Made by a program: the position numbers and the translations under genes | Notes under the pieces: model-generated | The model's database searches: none | Told to the model about the DNA's origin: nothing | What the model saw: only the letters and a program-made list of their open reading frames with translations | Shown here: positions 1 through 8,600 of the stretch, in pieces | Layout of the letters: the number at the start of each line of letters is the position of its first letter | Position numbering within the stretch: the stretch's first letter is position 1 | Assembly: GCF_010731575.1 (NCBI RefSeq) | Contig: NZ_AP022617.1 | Span: 5,828,001-5,892,000 of the forward strand | Direction of reading: 5' to 3' | Length of the DNA stretch: 64,000 nucleotides | From: Mycolicibacterium monacense | GTDB taxonomy: Bacteria; Actinomycetota; Actinomycetes; Mycobacteriales; Mycobacteriaceae

Positions 1-65
1 ATTTCGTAGAACAGGACCACGCGCCCAGTCTAACCGCCGGAGGAACTCGGTTCGCGTCCGGCCGG

Positions 66-386
66 TCAGCCGATCTTGTACTCGAACTGGGGGCAGAACG
101 CGCCGGTCGCGGCCCCGATGAACACACCGGCCTGGTAGTCGGTCCAGTCCGTGACGCTGAGCAGATCGGCGACCTCATCGGCGAACGTGGCGCCGTTGCT
201 CCAATCGGAGCACACGGCGTGGCCGGTGTCGATGACGGCCGGGGTGTCCGCCGCCTCCCACACGATGCCCTCGTCGCGAATGATGGTGAGGAAGTCCTCC
301 TCGGGCCCGGCGGCGGCGACGGGTGCGGTTGCCAGCGCCACGGCGCCGATGGCGGAAGCGGCCGCGCACACGAGCGTCAGGTTCAT
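66..386 (-). CDS. Secreted DUF732 family protein
   Basis: Small exported protein of 106 residues. Residues 1-26 form a signal peptide (short polar start, Ala/Val-rich core, AxA-type cleavage near AVAAAG). The mature part is acidic and has two cysteines, one in HAVCSDW and one in GAFCPQF, which are spaced as in DUF732 proteins and could form one disulfide. DUF732 proteins are abundant in mycobacteria and have no established biochemical role. The ATG has an AGGA-type ribosome site about seven bases upstream. It is separated from the sulfur genes that follow on the same strand by a hairpin at 505-528, so it is probably transcribed alone. Confidence 0.85.
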   Translation of the reverse strand: MNLTLVCAAASAIGAVALATAPVAAAGPEEDFLTIIRDEGIVWEAADTPAVIDTGHAVCSDWSNGATFADEVADLLSVTDWTDYQAGVFIGAATGAFCPQFEYKIG

Positions 387-504
387 GGTCAGTCCTGTTC
401 AACGGGTCGAAATCCTGTGACGGCACAAGATCTGCCCACATCGTGACTGACCGCAGTGCGATTTGCAGCGAATTCACAGAAATATGCGAGTCCGTCAGCG
501 CGCA

Positions 505-528
505 CGCCGGGGCGAGAACGCCCCGGCG
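505..528 (-). terminator. GC hairpin terminator downstream of sseC
   Basis: Perfect 10-bp stem (CGCCGGGGCG / CGCCCCGGCG) with an AGAA tetraloop, about 75 bases beyond the sseC stop. There is no U-tract, which is common for actinobacterial terminators. It lies between the sulfur operon and the DUF732 gene, and would end the sulfur transcript. Confidence 0.55.
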
Positions 529-602
529 CGGCGAACAAGCAGTCCGTCAGGCGGGACTGGATGCCAGACTCTTCGTCGGCTCGTCCCTCGCCGCCTTCGT
601 CG

Positions 603-905
603 TCAGGCGACCTTGACGTCGACCTCGTGGATACCCGCGCCCGACGGGGCGACGGTGGCGTCGCCGTTGCCGACCTTCGACAGCGCGCGCAGCGTCCAGG
701 TGCCCGGCGCGGCGAAGAACCGGAAGTCACCGGTGGCCGACGCGACGACCTCGGCGGTGAATTCGTCGGAGGCGTCCAGCAGGCGCACGAACGCGCCCCC
801 GACGGCCTGGCCGGAGCCGTCCACCACACGTCCGGTGATGACGGTTTCCTTCTCCAGGTCGACGCTGGCGGGCAGTGTCAGGCCTTGCTTAGGAGGAGCG
901 CACAT
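603..905 (-). CDS. sseC: SseC-like DUF1416 protein
   Basis: A 100-residue protein of the DUF1416 family, matching mycobacterial SseC in length and in its invariant start MCAPPKQGL. The body (residues 20-100) looks like a carboxypeptidase-regulatory beta sandwich: GRVVDGSGQAVGGAFVRLLD, then a FFAAPGTWTL strand pair. Its function is not established; it always travels with the CysA-type sulfurtransferase and is assumed to serve sulfur metabolism. The ATG lies four bases after the cysA stop codon, so translation is probably coupled. A longer in-frame reading exists upstream but runs through cysA and was rejected. Confidence 0.9.
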   Translation of the reverse strand: MCAPPKQGLTLPASVDLEKETVITGRVVDGSGQAVGGAFVRLLDASDEFTAEVVASATGDFRFFAAPGTWTLRALSKVGNGDATVAPSGAGIHEVDVKVA

Positions 906-909
906 ATAT

Positions 910-1743
910 CTAACTTCCCAACTCGATCGGGGCCCCCACAAGGGAGCCGTATTCCGTCCAACTGCCGTCGTAGTTCTTGACGTTCTTGTGTCCCAACAGT
1001 TCCTGCAGCACGAACCAGGTGTGCGACGAGCGCTCACCGATGCGGCAGTAGGCGATGGTTTCCTTCTCACCGTCCAGGCCGGCGTCGGCGTAGATCTTGG
1101 TCAGATCCTCGTCCGACTTGAAGGTGCCGTCCTCGTTGGCGGCCTTGCTCCACGGCACGTTGATGGCGGTGGGAATGTGGCCGGCACGCTGGCTCTGCTC
1201 CTGCGGCAGGTGCGCGGGAGCGAGGATCTTGCCGGAGAACTCGTCGGGGGAGCGCACGTCGACCAGGTTCTTCTGCCCGATCGCGGCGATCACCTCGTCG
1301 CGGAAGGCCCGGATGCTGGTGTCGGGCTGCTTGGCGGTGTAGCTGGTCGCGGGTCGGTTCGCCGGCTCGCTGGACAGCGGACGCCCGTCGAGCTCCCACT
1401 TCTTGCGACCGCCGTCGAGCAGCTTGACGTTCTCGTGGCCGTAGAGCTTGAAGTACCAGTAGGCATAGGCGGCGAACCAGTTGTTGTTACCGCCGTAGAG
1501 GATCACGGTGTCGTCGTTGGCGATGCCCTTCTCCGACAGCAGTTTCGAGAACTGCTGCTGGTCGACGAAGTCGCGCTTGACCTGATCCTGCAGTTCGGTC
1601 TTCCAGTCGAGTCGTACGGCGCCGGGGATGTGGCCGGTGTCGTACGCCGAGGTGTCCTCGTCGACCTCGACGAACACGGTGTTCGGCGCGTCGAGATTGC
1701 TCTCGGCCCAGTCGGTGGTGACCAGGACGTCGGAGCGAGCCAT
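910..1743 (-). CDS. cysA: Thiosulfate sulfurtransferase (CysA2-type rhodanese)
   Basis: Two-domain rhodanese of 277 residues, the same length as mycobacterial CysA2/CysA3. The N-terminal rhodanese repeat (about 5-125) is catalytically silent; the C-terminal repeat (about 145-275) has the active loop CRIGERS with Cys233 as the persulfide carrier. It transfers sulfane sulfur from thiosulfate to a thiol acceptor in the cytoplasm. It sits between DUF4395 and SseC on one strand. The unit is preceded by a cysteine-run leader peptide at 2335-2403, which suggests cysteine-responsive control of this gene. Despite the name it is not the sulfate ABC ATPase CysA. Confidence 0.95.
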   Translation of the reverse strand: MARSDVLVTTDWAESNLDAPNTVFVEVDEDTSAYDTGHIPGAVRLDWKTELQDQVKRDFVDQQQFSKLLSEKGIANDDTVILYGGNNNWFAAYAYWYFKLYGHENVKLLDGGRKKWELDGRPLSSEPANRPATSYTAKQPDTSIRAFRDEVIAAIGQKNLVDVRSPDEFSGKILAPAHLPQEQSQRAGHIPTAINVPWSKAANEDGTFKSDEDLTKIYADAGLDGEKETIAYCRIGERSSHTWFVLQELLGHKNVKNYDGSWTEYGSLVGAPIELGS

Positions 1744-1772
1744 CGATGATCCTTTCGTTGCTTACTGCGAAG

Positions 1773-2243
1773 TCATGCGGGGGTGGGAACCCGGCGGAGC
1801 CGGGCTGCGAGCGGGTAGAGCTTGCAGCCCAGGCAGATGCCGAAGGCCGCGTTGAGGAACGCCGCGAACAGTGCGAACGCGGTGGCGATGAGACCGACCG
1901 CGGACCATTCCGCGGCGAATCCGATGGTGCCGACGGCGGCGAAGACGAAGCCGACGAGCTGGGCGAACTTCAAGGGGCCCGCCGGTTCGCGGTCGGTGAC
2001 CGGCCCGAGTCGGGGCGCGATCACCCGCCCGAACACGATGCCGTAGGGGTGCCGGCGGGGACCGCGTCGTGCGCCGATCGCGAAGACGACGGTCTGCGCG
2101 CCGAGCAGGACCGCCGCCGCGAGCGGACTCACCGCGGAGAGCACCAGCGTCGCGACCAGCACGCCGGTGGTCACCCAGGCGGCGAACCGGGGACCGCGGA
2201 CGTCGACCCGGGGGTCCGACGCGGTGTCTGTCGACGTGGACAT
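1773..2243 (-). CDS. DUF4395 membrane protein
   Basis: Integral membrane protein of 156 residues. After a polar start (1-18) there are two hydrophobic segments (about 20-60), a loop with RHPYGIVFGR, and two more segments (about 90-145). Near the C-terminus the motif CLGCKLYPL gives a CxxC pair typical of DUF4395. The family often sits beside rhodanese or thioredoxin-like genes, so a role in sulfur or thiol chemistry at the membrane is likely but unproven. AGGAG lies nine bases before the ATG; an out-of-frame ATG lies in between. First gene after the leader peptide, 29 bases before cysA. Confidence 0.85.
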   Translation of the reverse strand: MSTSTDTASDPRVDVRGPRFAAWVTTGVLVATLVLSAVSPLAAAVLLGAQTVVFAIGARRGPRRHPYGIVFGRVIAPRLGPVTDREPAGPLKFAQLVGFVFAAVGTIGFAAEWSAVGLIATAFALFAAFLNAAFGICLGCKLYPLAARLRRVPTPA

Positions 2244-2334
2244 GTGGTCATACTCCTGTTGCGTTGGATGTCTGGTTGTGGACAGGCCAGAGCCGCTAGC
2301 TCGAGCGAACGCGACCGTGGCCGCGCGACGACGC

Positions 2335-2403
2335 TCAGCTACAACAACAACAGCAACAACCCGCGGTGCGGCACAGATCGACTGCGCGGCGCTTGGTGAG
2401 CAT
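2335..2403 (-). CDS. Cysteine-run leader peptide (attenuator uORF)
   Basis: A 22-codon ORF that begins MLTKRRAVDLCRTAG and ends with six consecutive Cys codons (five TGT, one TGC), Ser and TGA. It sits 91 bases before the DUF4395 start, alone in the gap between thiX and the sulfur genes. Cysteine-rich leader peptides of this kind are known in mycobacteria ahead of sulfur genes, where ribosome stalling on the Cys run under cysteine shortage lets the downstream operon be expressed. The TAAGCT at 2431-2436 is a possible -10. No strong Shine-Dalgarno is visible, and whether it is translated leaderlessly cannot be told from the sequence. Confidence 0.85.
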   Translation of the reverse strand: MLTKRRAVDLCRTAGCCCCCCS

Positions 2404-2452
2404 CAGCTCGAGGCGGGCGAACACGCGGCCAGCTTACCCAATGACAGGGTGA

Positions 2453-2875
2453 TCAGGCCAACAGCGGTTCCAGCACCGACCGCAGGTCAGCGACCTTCGG
2501 CACGCCCGACGTGCGGTAGCGGGGACGGCCGTGCGCGTCGAAGATGATGGTCGTCGGCAGCGACAGCACCGAAAGCCGCCTGGCCGCTTCCGGATTCGCG
2601 TCGATGTCGATCTCCGCATGCGCGACCTCGGGCAGCTCGCGGCACACCTGGTCGACCACCCGGCGCACGGCGTCGCAGGGTCCGCACCAGTCGGCGCTGA
2701 AGTGCAGGACGGTGGGCCCCGTGTCGGACAACCCGAGCCCGGAGGTGTCGATGTTCGCCGCGGCGGCTTCGGCCTTGATCAGGCCGGCCCGCAGCGTGAC
2801 CAGCCGGCCCACCACGAACGCGACGCCGAACACCGCGATCAGTACCGCGATCACGACGATCCACGACGAGCTCAT
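2453..2875 (-). CDS. thiX: Membrane-anchored thioredoxin (ThiX-like)
   Basis: A 140-residue protein with one N-terminal membrane helix (about 5-24) and a thioredoxin fold (about 52-138). The redox motif is WCGPC with Cys64 and Cys67, and the cis-Pro is in LSLPTTI. The helix would anchor the fold to the membrane; which face it occupies is not certain, as there is no cleavable signal. It likely reduces or oxidises a client disulfide. Its ATG overlaps the lmeA stop by four bases (ATGA), so the two are co-translated. The sulfur leader lies directly downstream, so thiX ends the lmeA unit. Confidence 0.88.
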   Translation of the reverse strand: MSSSWIVVIAVLIAVFGVAFVVGRLVTLRAGLIKAEAAAANIDTSGLGLSDTGPTVLHFSADWCGPCDAVRRVVDQVCRELPEVAHAEIDIDANPEAARRLSVLSLPTTIIFDAHGRPRYRTSGVPKVADLRSVLEPLLA

Positions 2876-3675
2876 GACTGCCTGAACCCGTCGAGCGTGA
2901 TGGTCATGTCGTCGGCGATACCTTCGATGATGACATCCGAGCCGCGCGCACCCTGCGCAGTCGGAGCGATGGCGAACGGAAGTTTCTGGCCCGGCATGCT
3001 GGCACTGAACGCGTCGAGCACCGCGGCGGTCTTGTCCTCGGGCACCGCCTGCTCGGCCGTGCCTGCGCCGGTCAGCACGTCGGTGGCCGTCATCACCAGC
3101 GTCGTCTGGTCGGGGCCACTGACCGAGAGGTCGACGGCCACCGACACCCGCTCGTCGAATCCGGCCGCCTCCGGGGTGCCGGTGAACACCACACCCTTGT
3201 TGCTGGAGATCCCGGATTCGGTGGTGCCGCCCGTCGCGTCGTTGGTCTCCCCGGTGGGCGCTTCGACGAGCAGGTCGGGGATGCCGATGAAGCGGCCGAC
3301 GTGTGTGGAGTTGATGATGATGCGGCTCTCCACCTTGCCGACGGCCATCGGCGCGTCCGGGCGGACCAGCCACGACGTCTCGGAGAGGTCGACGTCGTGC
3401 AGGGTCGCCTCGAGTGAGGCCTTACCCACCACGGGGTGATCAACGCCACTGGCGCGAATTTCCATCTCGCCGAATTCGTGATCCATCGCCTGGGTGACGA
3501 ACGGGAAACCGATGATCCCCACCCACGGGTCCGAATCCAGGTTCGCGACGTCCCGCAACGTCCGTGACCAGCGGTATTCGGCGTAGATGGCGGTGCCGAA
3601 GTCGGCGCCGACCGCGCCGACGACCACCGCGGTCACCGTCGCGACGAGCCCGATCAGCAGCTTGCGCATCGCCAC
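2872..3675 (-). CDS. lmeA: LmeA family lipid-binding protein (DUF2993)
   Basis: A 267-residue DUF2993 protein with an N-terminal hydrophobic segment (about 4-28) that acts as signal or anchor, followed by a beta-rich body. LmeA in mycobacteria binds phospholipid in the periplasm and is needed for lipomannan mannan-chain elongation. The gene is next to thiX and divergent from glnR, as in M. tuberculosis (Rv0817c). The first codon is GTG at 3675; an ATG two codons later (3669) is equally possible. No obvious ribosome site decides between them. Confidence 0.88.
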   Translation of the reverse strand: MAMRKLLIGLVATVTAVVVGAVGADFGTAIYAEYRWSRTLRDVANLDSDPWVGIIGFPFVTQAMDHEFGEMEIRASGVDHPVVGKASLEATLHDVDLSETSWLVRPDAPMAVGKVESRIIINSTHVGRFIGIPDLLVEAPTGETNDATGGTTESGISSNKGVVFTGTPEAAGFDERVSVAVDLSVSGPDQTTLVMTATDVLTGAGTAEQAVPEDKTAAVLDAFSASMPGQKLPFAIAPTAQGARGSDVIIEGIADDMTITLDGFRQS

Positions 3676-3842
3676 ATTCTGGCTTACCCGACTGCGGTGA
3701 GCGGACTTGGCGCGGCTGATTCGGTGTGGGCGCGCTATCGTTACTTAGCCAACGGTCGGTAACGGCCGTGTGTCAGGCACAAATCTGGGAGATCACCGCA
3801 GACATCGACGTCGGGCGACGCCCCCGGACTGCTGGAGGGCCT
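3676..3842. promoter_or_regulatory. Divergent lmeA/glnR control region
   Basis: This 167-base gap holds promoters for lmeA (minus) and glnR (plus). TATCGT at 3736-3741 is a plausible -10 for glnR, giving a leader of about 95 bases. GTTAC at 3740 and GTAAC at 3759 form a loose inverted repeat that could be a weak autoregulatory site, but it does not match the GlnR box spacing well. GGAGG at 3834-3838 is the glnR ribosome site. Confidence 0.35.
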
Positions 3843-5515
<1,673 letters not shown>

Positions 5516-5537
5516 CAAGCCCCCGGTTTGCCTTCTG

Positions 5538-5561
5538 CATTGATCAACGTCAATATCGATG
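5538..5561 (+). promoter_or_regulatory. Probable ArsR operator at arsR promoter
   Basis: CATTGAT and ATCGATG, separated by ten bases, form an inverted repeat with one mismatch. It ends one base before the arsR ATG, so a bound repressor would cover the promoter. The TATCGAT portion may serve as the -10 of a leaderless or nearly leaderless transcript. Confidence 0.6.
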
Positions 5562-5562
5562 T

Positions 5563-5940
5563 ATGTCGAATTCGACGCCCATGGAATCGGCGGACCGCTG
5601 TGATGTCGCCCCGCTGCTGCGCGAGCCACTGACCCCGGATGCCGCCGCGCAGATGGCGTCGACGCTCAAGGCGCTCGCCGACCCCGTCCGCCTGCGCCTG
5701 TTCAGCGCCATCGCCAGCCGCGCCGGTGGCGAGGCCTGCGTATGCGACGTCTCCGACGGCATCGACGTCAAGCAGCCGACCATCTCGCACCACCTGAAGG
5801 TTCTGCGCGACGCCGGCCTGCTGACCTCCCAGCGCCGCGCGTCCTGGGTGTACTACGCCGTGGCCCCTGAGGCGCTGCGCAGTCTTGCGATGCTGTTCGC
5901 GATCGATACCCTCGACGCGACAGCAGGGGCGAACGCATGA
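5563..5940 (+). CDS. arsR: ArsR-family arsenite-sensing repressor
   Basis: Winged-helix repressor of 125 residues. The core (about 30-110) has LADPVRLRLFSAI, the recognition helix region QPTISHHLKVLRDAGLL, and a wing with WVYYAV. Cys59 and Cys61 in the ACVCD motif, with Cys13 nearby in sequence, are candidates for trivalent arsenic binding. It should repress its own operon with acr3 and release DNA on As(III) or Sb(III). Its stop overlaps the acr3 start (ATGA). The first ATG abuts the operator; a second Met seven codons in is less likely. Confidence 0.92.
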   Translation: MSNSTPMESADRCDVAPLLREPLTPDAAAQMASTLKALADPVRLRLFSAIASRAGGEACVCDVSDGIDVKQPTISHHLKVLRDAGLLTSQRRASWVYYAVAPEALRSLAMLFAIDTLDATAGANA

Positions 5941-7049
5941 CTCGGCCGGTCGCGTCCACCGAGACGCCTCAGGTCGTCGCCAAACTCTCGACGCTGGACC
6001 GGTTGCTGCCACTGTGGATCGGCATCGCGATGGCCGCGGGGCTGCTCCTCGGCCGCTGGGTCCCCGGCCTGAACACCGTGGTGGAAAGCATTGCCGTCGA
6101 CGGCGTTTCGCTACCCATTGCACTCGGGCTGCTGATCATGATGTACCCGGTGCTGGCCAAGGTCCGCTACGACAGGCTCGACACCGTCACCGGTGACCGC
6201 AAACTCCTCGTGAGCTCGCTGCTCCTGAACTGGGTGCTCGGACCCGCGCTCATGTTCACGCTCGCCTGGCTCCTGCTGCCCGACCTGCCGGAGTACCGAA
6301 CCGGGCTGATCATCGTCGGGCTCGCCCGGTGTATCGCCATGGTGATCATCTGGAACGACCTCGCCTGCGGGGACCGCGAAGCCGCGGCGGTGCTGGTCGC
6401 GCTGAACTCCATCTTCCAGGTCGTGATGTTCGCGGTGCTCGGATGGTTCTACCTGTCGGTGCTGCCGGGCTGGATCGGGTTGGAGCAGACCACCATCGCC
6501 ACGTCCCCGTGGGACATCGCCAAGTCCGTGCTGATCTTCCTCGGGATTCCACTGCTGGCCGGATACCTGTCCCGGCGATTCGGTGAGAAGGCCAGGGGCC
6601 GCGACTGGTACGAGTCGAGGTTCCTGCCCACCGTCGGGCCGTGGGCGCTGTATGGTCTGCTCTTCACCATCGTCATTCTCTTTGCGCTGCAAGGGGATCA
6701 GATCACCAACCGGCCACTCGACGTGGTGCGGATCGCGCTACCCCTGCTGGCGTACTTCGCGATCATGTGGGGCGGCGGATACCTGCTGGGCGCGCTCCTC
6801 GGGCTGGGATACGAACGCACCACCACGCTGGCATTCACCGCCGCGGGCAACAACTTCGAACTCGCCATCGCCGTCGCGATCGCCACCTACGGGGCCACGT
6901 CGGGTCAGGCTCTCGCCGGCGTCGTCGGTCCGCTCATCGAGGTGCCCGTCCTGGTCGCCCTGGTGTACGTCTCACTCGCCCTGCGCCGCCGCTTCTCCCG
7001 GCCGGTCGGTGTTGTTCGGGTGACCGCGAGGTTCACGCCTCGACGGTGA
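5937..7049 (+). CDS. acr3: ACR3-type arsenite efflux permease
   Basis: Polytopic membrane protein of 370 residues with about ten helices, of the ACR3 (BASS superfamily) type rather than E. coli ArsB. The functional Cys132 sits in GLARCIAMVIIWNDLA, and the conserved Glu is in GNNFELAIA. It exports arsenite across the plasma membrane using the proton-motive force. It is translated together with arsR. Its 3' end overlaps the facing arsC gene by 17 bases, which is unusual and means the two transcripts are complementary at their ends. Confidence 0.93.
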   Translation: MTRPVASTETPQVVAKLSTLDRLLPLWIGIAMAAGLLLGRWVPGLNTVVESIAVDGVSLPIALGLLIMMYPVLAKVRYDRLDTVTGDRKLLVSSLLLNWVLGPALMFTLAWLLLPDLPEYRTGLIIVGLARCIAMVIIWNDLACGDREAAAVLVALNSIFQVVMFAVLGWFYLSVLPGWIGLEQTTIATSPWDIAKSVLIFLGIPLLAGYLSRRFGEKARGRDWYESRFLPTVGPWALYGLLFTIVILFALQGDQITNRPLDVVRIALPLLAYFAIMWGGGYLLGALLGLGYERTTTLAFTAAGNNFELAIAVAIATYGATSGQALAGVVGPLIEVPVLVALVYVSLALRRRFSRPVGVVRVTARFTPRR

Positions 7050-7695
7050 CCCCGAGTTCGGCCAGCAGTCCCCGAACCCGGCGTTCGATGTCGTCGCGGA
7101 TGGGGCGTACCGCGTCGACTCCCATACCGGCCGGATCGTCGAGCTTCCATTCTTCGTAGCGCCGTCCCGGGAAGACCGGGCACGCGTCACCGCAGCCCAT
7201 GGAGATCACCACGTCGGCGGCTCGGACGATCTCGTCGGTCCACGGCTTCGGGTATTCGCCGGAGATGTCGACACCACGTTCAGCCATCGCCTCGACCGCG
7301 GCCGGATTGATCTCGTCGCCGGGCTCGGAACCCCCTGACCACGCGACCGCGGCGTCGCCGGCGAGGTGGGTGAAGAATCCCAGTGCCATCTGTGAGCGCC
7401 CGGCGTTGTGCGTGCAGAGGAACAGCACGACGGGCTTGCCGTCGTGACCCTTGCCTTCGACCTTCGCGAGCGCTCGCAACTGTTGGTGGGCGAACCGCTC
7501 GGCGAGCAACGGCAGGAAGTTCGGGACCGACGCGTGACCGGCGAACCGGTGGTAGGCGGAGTGCAGGAAACTCTCGACGGTCTCGGCGTCGAACACGCCG
7601 GCGAACTCCTCCTCGAGTCGGGTGCCCGCGACTCGGAGGGCCAACTTCTGGTCGAGGGACGGGTTGGGTCGCATGTGGTCGGACATCGGGCTCAT
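7033..7695 (-). CDS. arsC: Arsenate reductase with N-terminal helical domain
   Basis: A 220-residue arsenate reductase of the low-molecular-weight phosphatase fold. Residues 1-80 form an added all-helical domain (LRVAGTRLEEEFAGVF, then LPLLAERFAHQQLRAL); residues 88-215 are the catalytic part with the P-loop CTHNAGRS (Cys94, Arg100) and the DDP segment of the acid loop. Actinobacterial enzymes of this class form an arseno-mycothiol adduct that mycoredoxin resolves, which fits mshD being nearby. The start overlaps the end of the ArsR-ArsC fusion (ATGA). It faces acr3 and overlaps it by 17 bases. Confidence 0.9.
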   Translation of the reverse strand: MSPMSDHMRPNPSLDQKLALRVAGTRLEEEFAGVFDAETVESFLHSAYHRFAGHASVPNFLPLLAERFAHQQLRALAKVEGKGHDGKPVVLFLCTHNAGRSQMALGFFTHLAGDAAVAWSGGSEPGDEINPAAVEAMAERGVDISGEYPKPWTDEIVRAADVVISMGCGDACPVFPGRRYEEWKLDDPAGMGVDAVRPIRDDIERRVRGLLAELGVTVEA

Positions 7696-8378
7696 TCCTG
7701 TCGGATCGGTGTCAGGGCGGCGGTCAGGAAGTGCTGGACGCGGTCAGTCAGTTCCCGCAGCGCGGTGTCGAAGGCATCCCGCTGCGGCGAGCGTGCGGGG
7801 TCGGCGACCGACCAGTGGATGCGGTCGAGTTCGGGTGGCAGTTCCTCATGGGCGTTGTCGCACACCGCGATCAGCAGGTCTCCGTCGGCGAGGACGTCGT
7901 CGAGACGCCGGGGCGTCTGCGGTTCGATGGGCACCCGGTGGCGACGGGCAGCGGCCAGCGCGCCGGGATGGATCGAGTCGGCGGGGTGTGTTCCGGCCGA
8001 TGCCGCCGGGATCCGGCTGCGCCCGTTCCAGATCGCGGCCGCCATCTGGCTGCGCGCCGAATTCCGAGTGCAGACGAACACCACCCGGTCGGCCGTCCGC
8101 GTGGTGGCCGGAACCATCGCCGCCAGGGCGTCGTGGTCGAGCTTGAGGTACGTCCGGCGTCGGTCGGCTTCCGACTTGACGCGCCTAATGAGTCCGGCGC
8201 CCTCGAGCGCCTTGAGGTGATGTGCCAACAGGTTCGACGGCATGTCCAGCGCTACCTGCAGTTCCGACGGCGAGGCATCCCCGAGTCGAAGGCGGTCGAC
8301 GATGGTCAGCCGGCCGGGATCCGCGAGGGCGGCGTGGACGGCAGCGCGCCGCCGGACGGCATCCTGCTCAATTACCAT
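7692..8378 (-). CDS. ArsR-ArsC fusion protein
   Basis: Two-domain protein of 228 residues. The N-terminal part (about 8-90) is an ArsR-like winged helix (ALADPGRLTIVDRL, then SNLLAHHLKALEGAGL); the C-terminal part (about 98-225) is a low-molecular-weight phosphatase/arsenate reductase domain with CTRNSARS (Cys103, Arg109) and the ADP acid loop. The repressor part has no ACVCD motif, so it may sense differently from the arsR at 5563. The ATG at 8378 was preferred over the GTG at 8393 because the latter lies inside a palindrome that looks like the operator. It heads the minus-strand ars unit. Confidence 0.85.
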   Translation of the reverse strand: MVIEQDAVRRRAAVHAALADPGRLTIVDRLRLGDASPSELQVALDMPSNLLAHHLKALEGAGLIRRVKSEADRRRTYLKLDHDALAAMVPATTRTADRVVFVCTRNSARSQMAAAIWNGRSRIPAASAGTHPADSIHPGALAAARRHRVPIEPQTPRRLDDVLADGDLLIAVCDNAHEELPPELDRIHWSVADPARSPQRDAFDTALRELTDRVQHFLTAALTPIRQE

Positions 8379-8381
8379 TGA

Positions 8382-8397
8382 CTCAATATTCACTGAG
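8382..8397 (-). promoter_or_regulatory. Probable operator of the ArsR-ArsC fusion
   Basis: CTCA-N8-TGAG inverted repeat (CTCAATATTCACTGAG on the plus strand), AT-rich in the middle, immediately before the preferred ATG. The position fits self-repression of the minus-strand ars unit. It differs in sequence from the arsR operator at 5538, so the two ars arms may have separate regulators. Confidence 0.5.
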
Positions 8398-8450
8398 GTA
8401 TGTGCTCGACGTCAACCGCGAAAATCCGTCGGAGTCAAAGCGCAGACGCG

Positions 8451-8513
8451 GTTCATTTTCCGTTCACCATCCGTAGGGAGTGCATTCATGGCGTCCCCAT
8501 AGGTTCACAACCG
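8451..8513 (+). promoter_or_regulatory. PHO box and promoter of pstS
   Basis: Two 11-bp direct repeats, GTTCATTTTCC (8451-8461) and GTTCACCATCC (8462-8472), form a PHO box like those bound by SenX3-RegX3 in mycobacteria and PhoP in Streptomyces. TAGGTT at 8500-8505 is a fitting -10, 27 bases downstream. A third half-like unit, GTTCACAACCG (8503-8513), overlaps the -10 end and might act as a repressing site. Expected effect: induction of pst genes in low phosphate. Confidence 0.75.
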
Positions 8514-8600
8514 AGCGGCGATGGGTCTGCTTGACGCGGCGTGTGTGACCGAACGCTGGTACGCCGCCGGCGTCTACCCGTGATGTCTAGAAGGAGCTTC

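Noticed and set aside
463..1749. Long open frame on the plus strand opposite sseC and cysA
   Set aside because: Its residues show no family pattern, and the minus strand has a complete rhodanese with catalytic Cys. High GC leaves antisense frames open by chance.
2341..2360. Run of ACA/GCA triplets as a simple microsatellite
   Set aside because: It falls exactly in frame as Cys codons of a leader ORF that starts with ATG and stops after one more codon, upstream of sulfur genes.
3740..3763. GlnR box in the glnR promoter
   Set aside because: GTTAC and GTAAC are present, but the spacing and the second half do not match the known GlnR box well enough.
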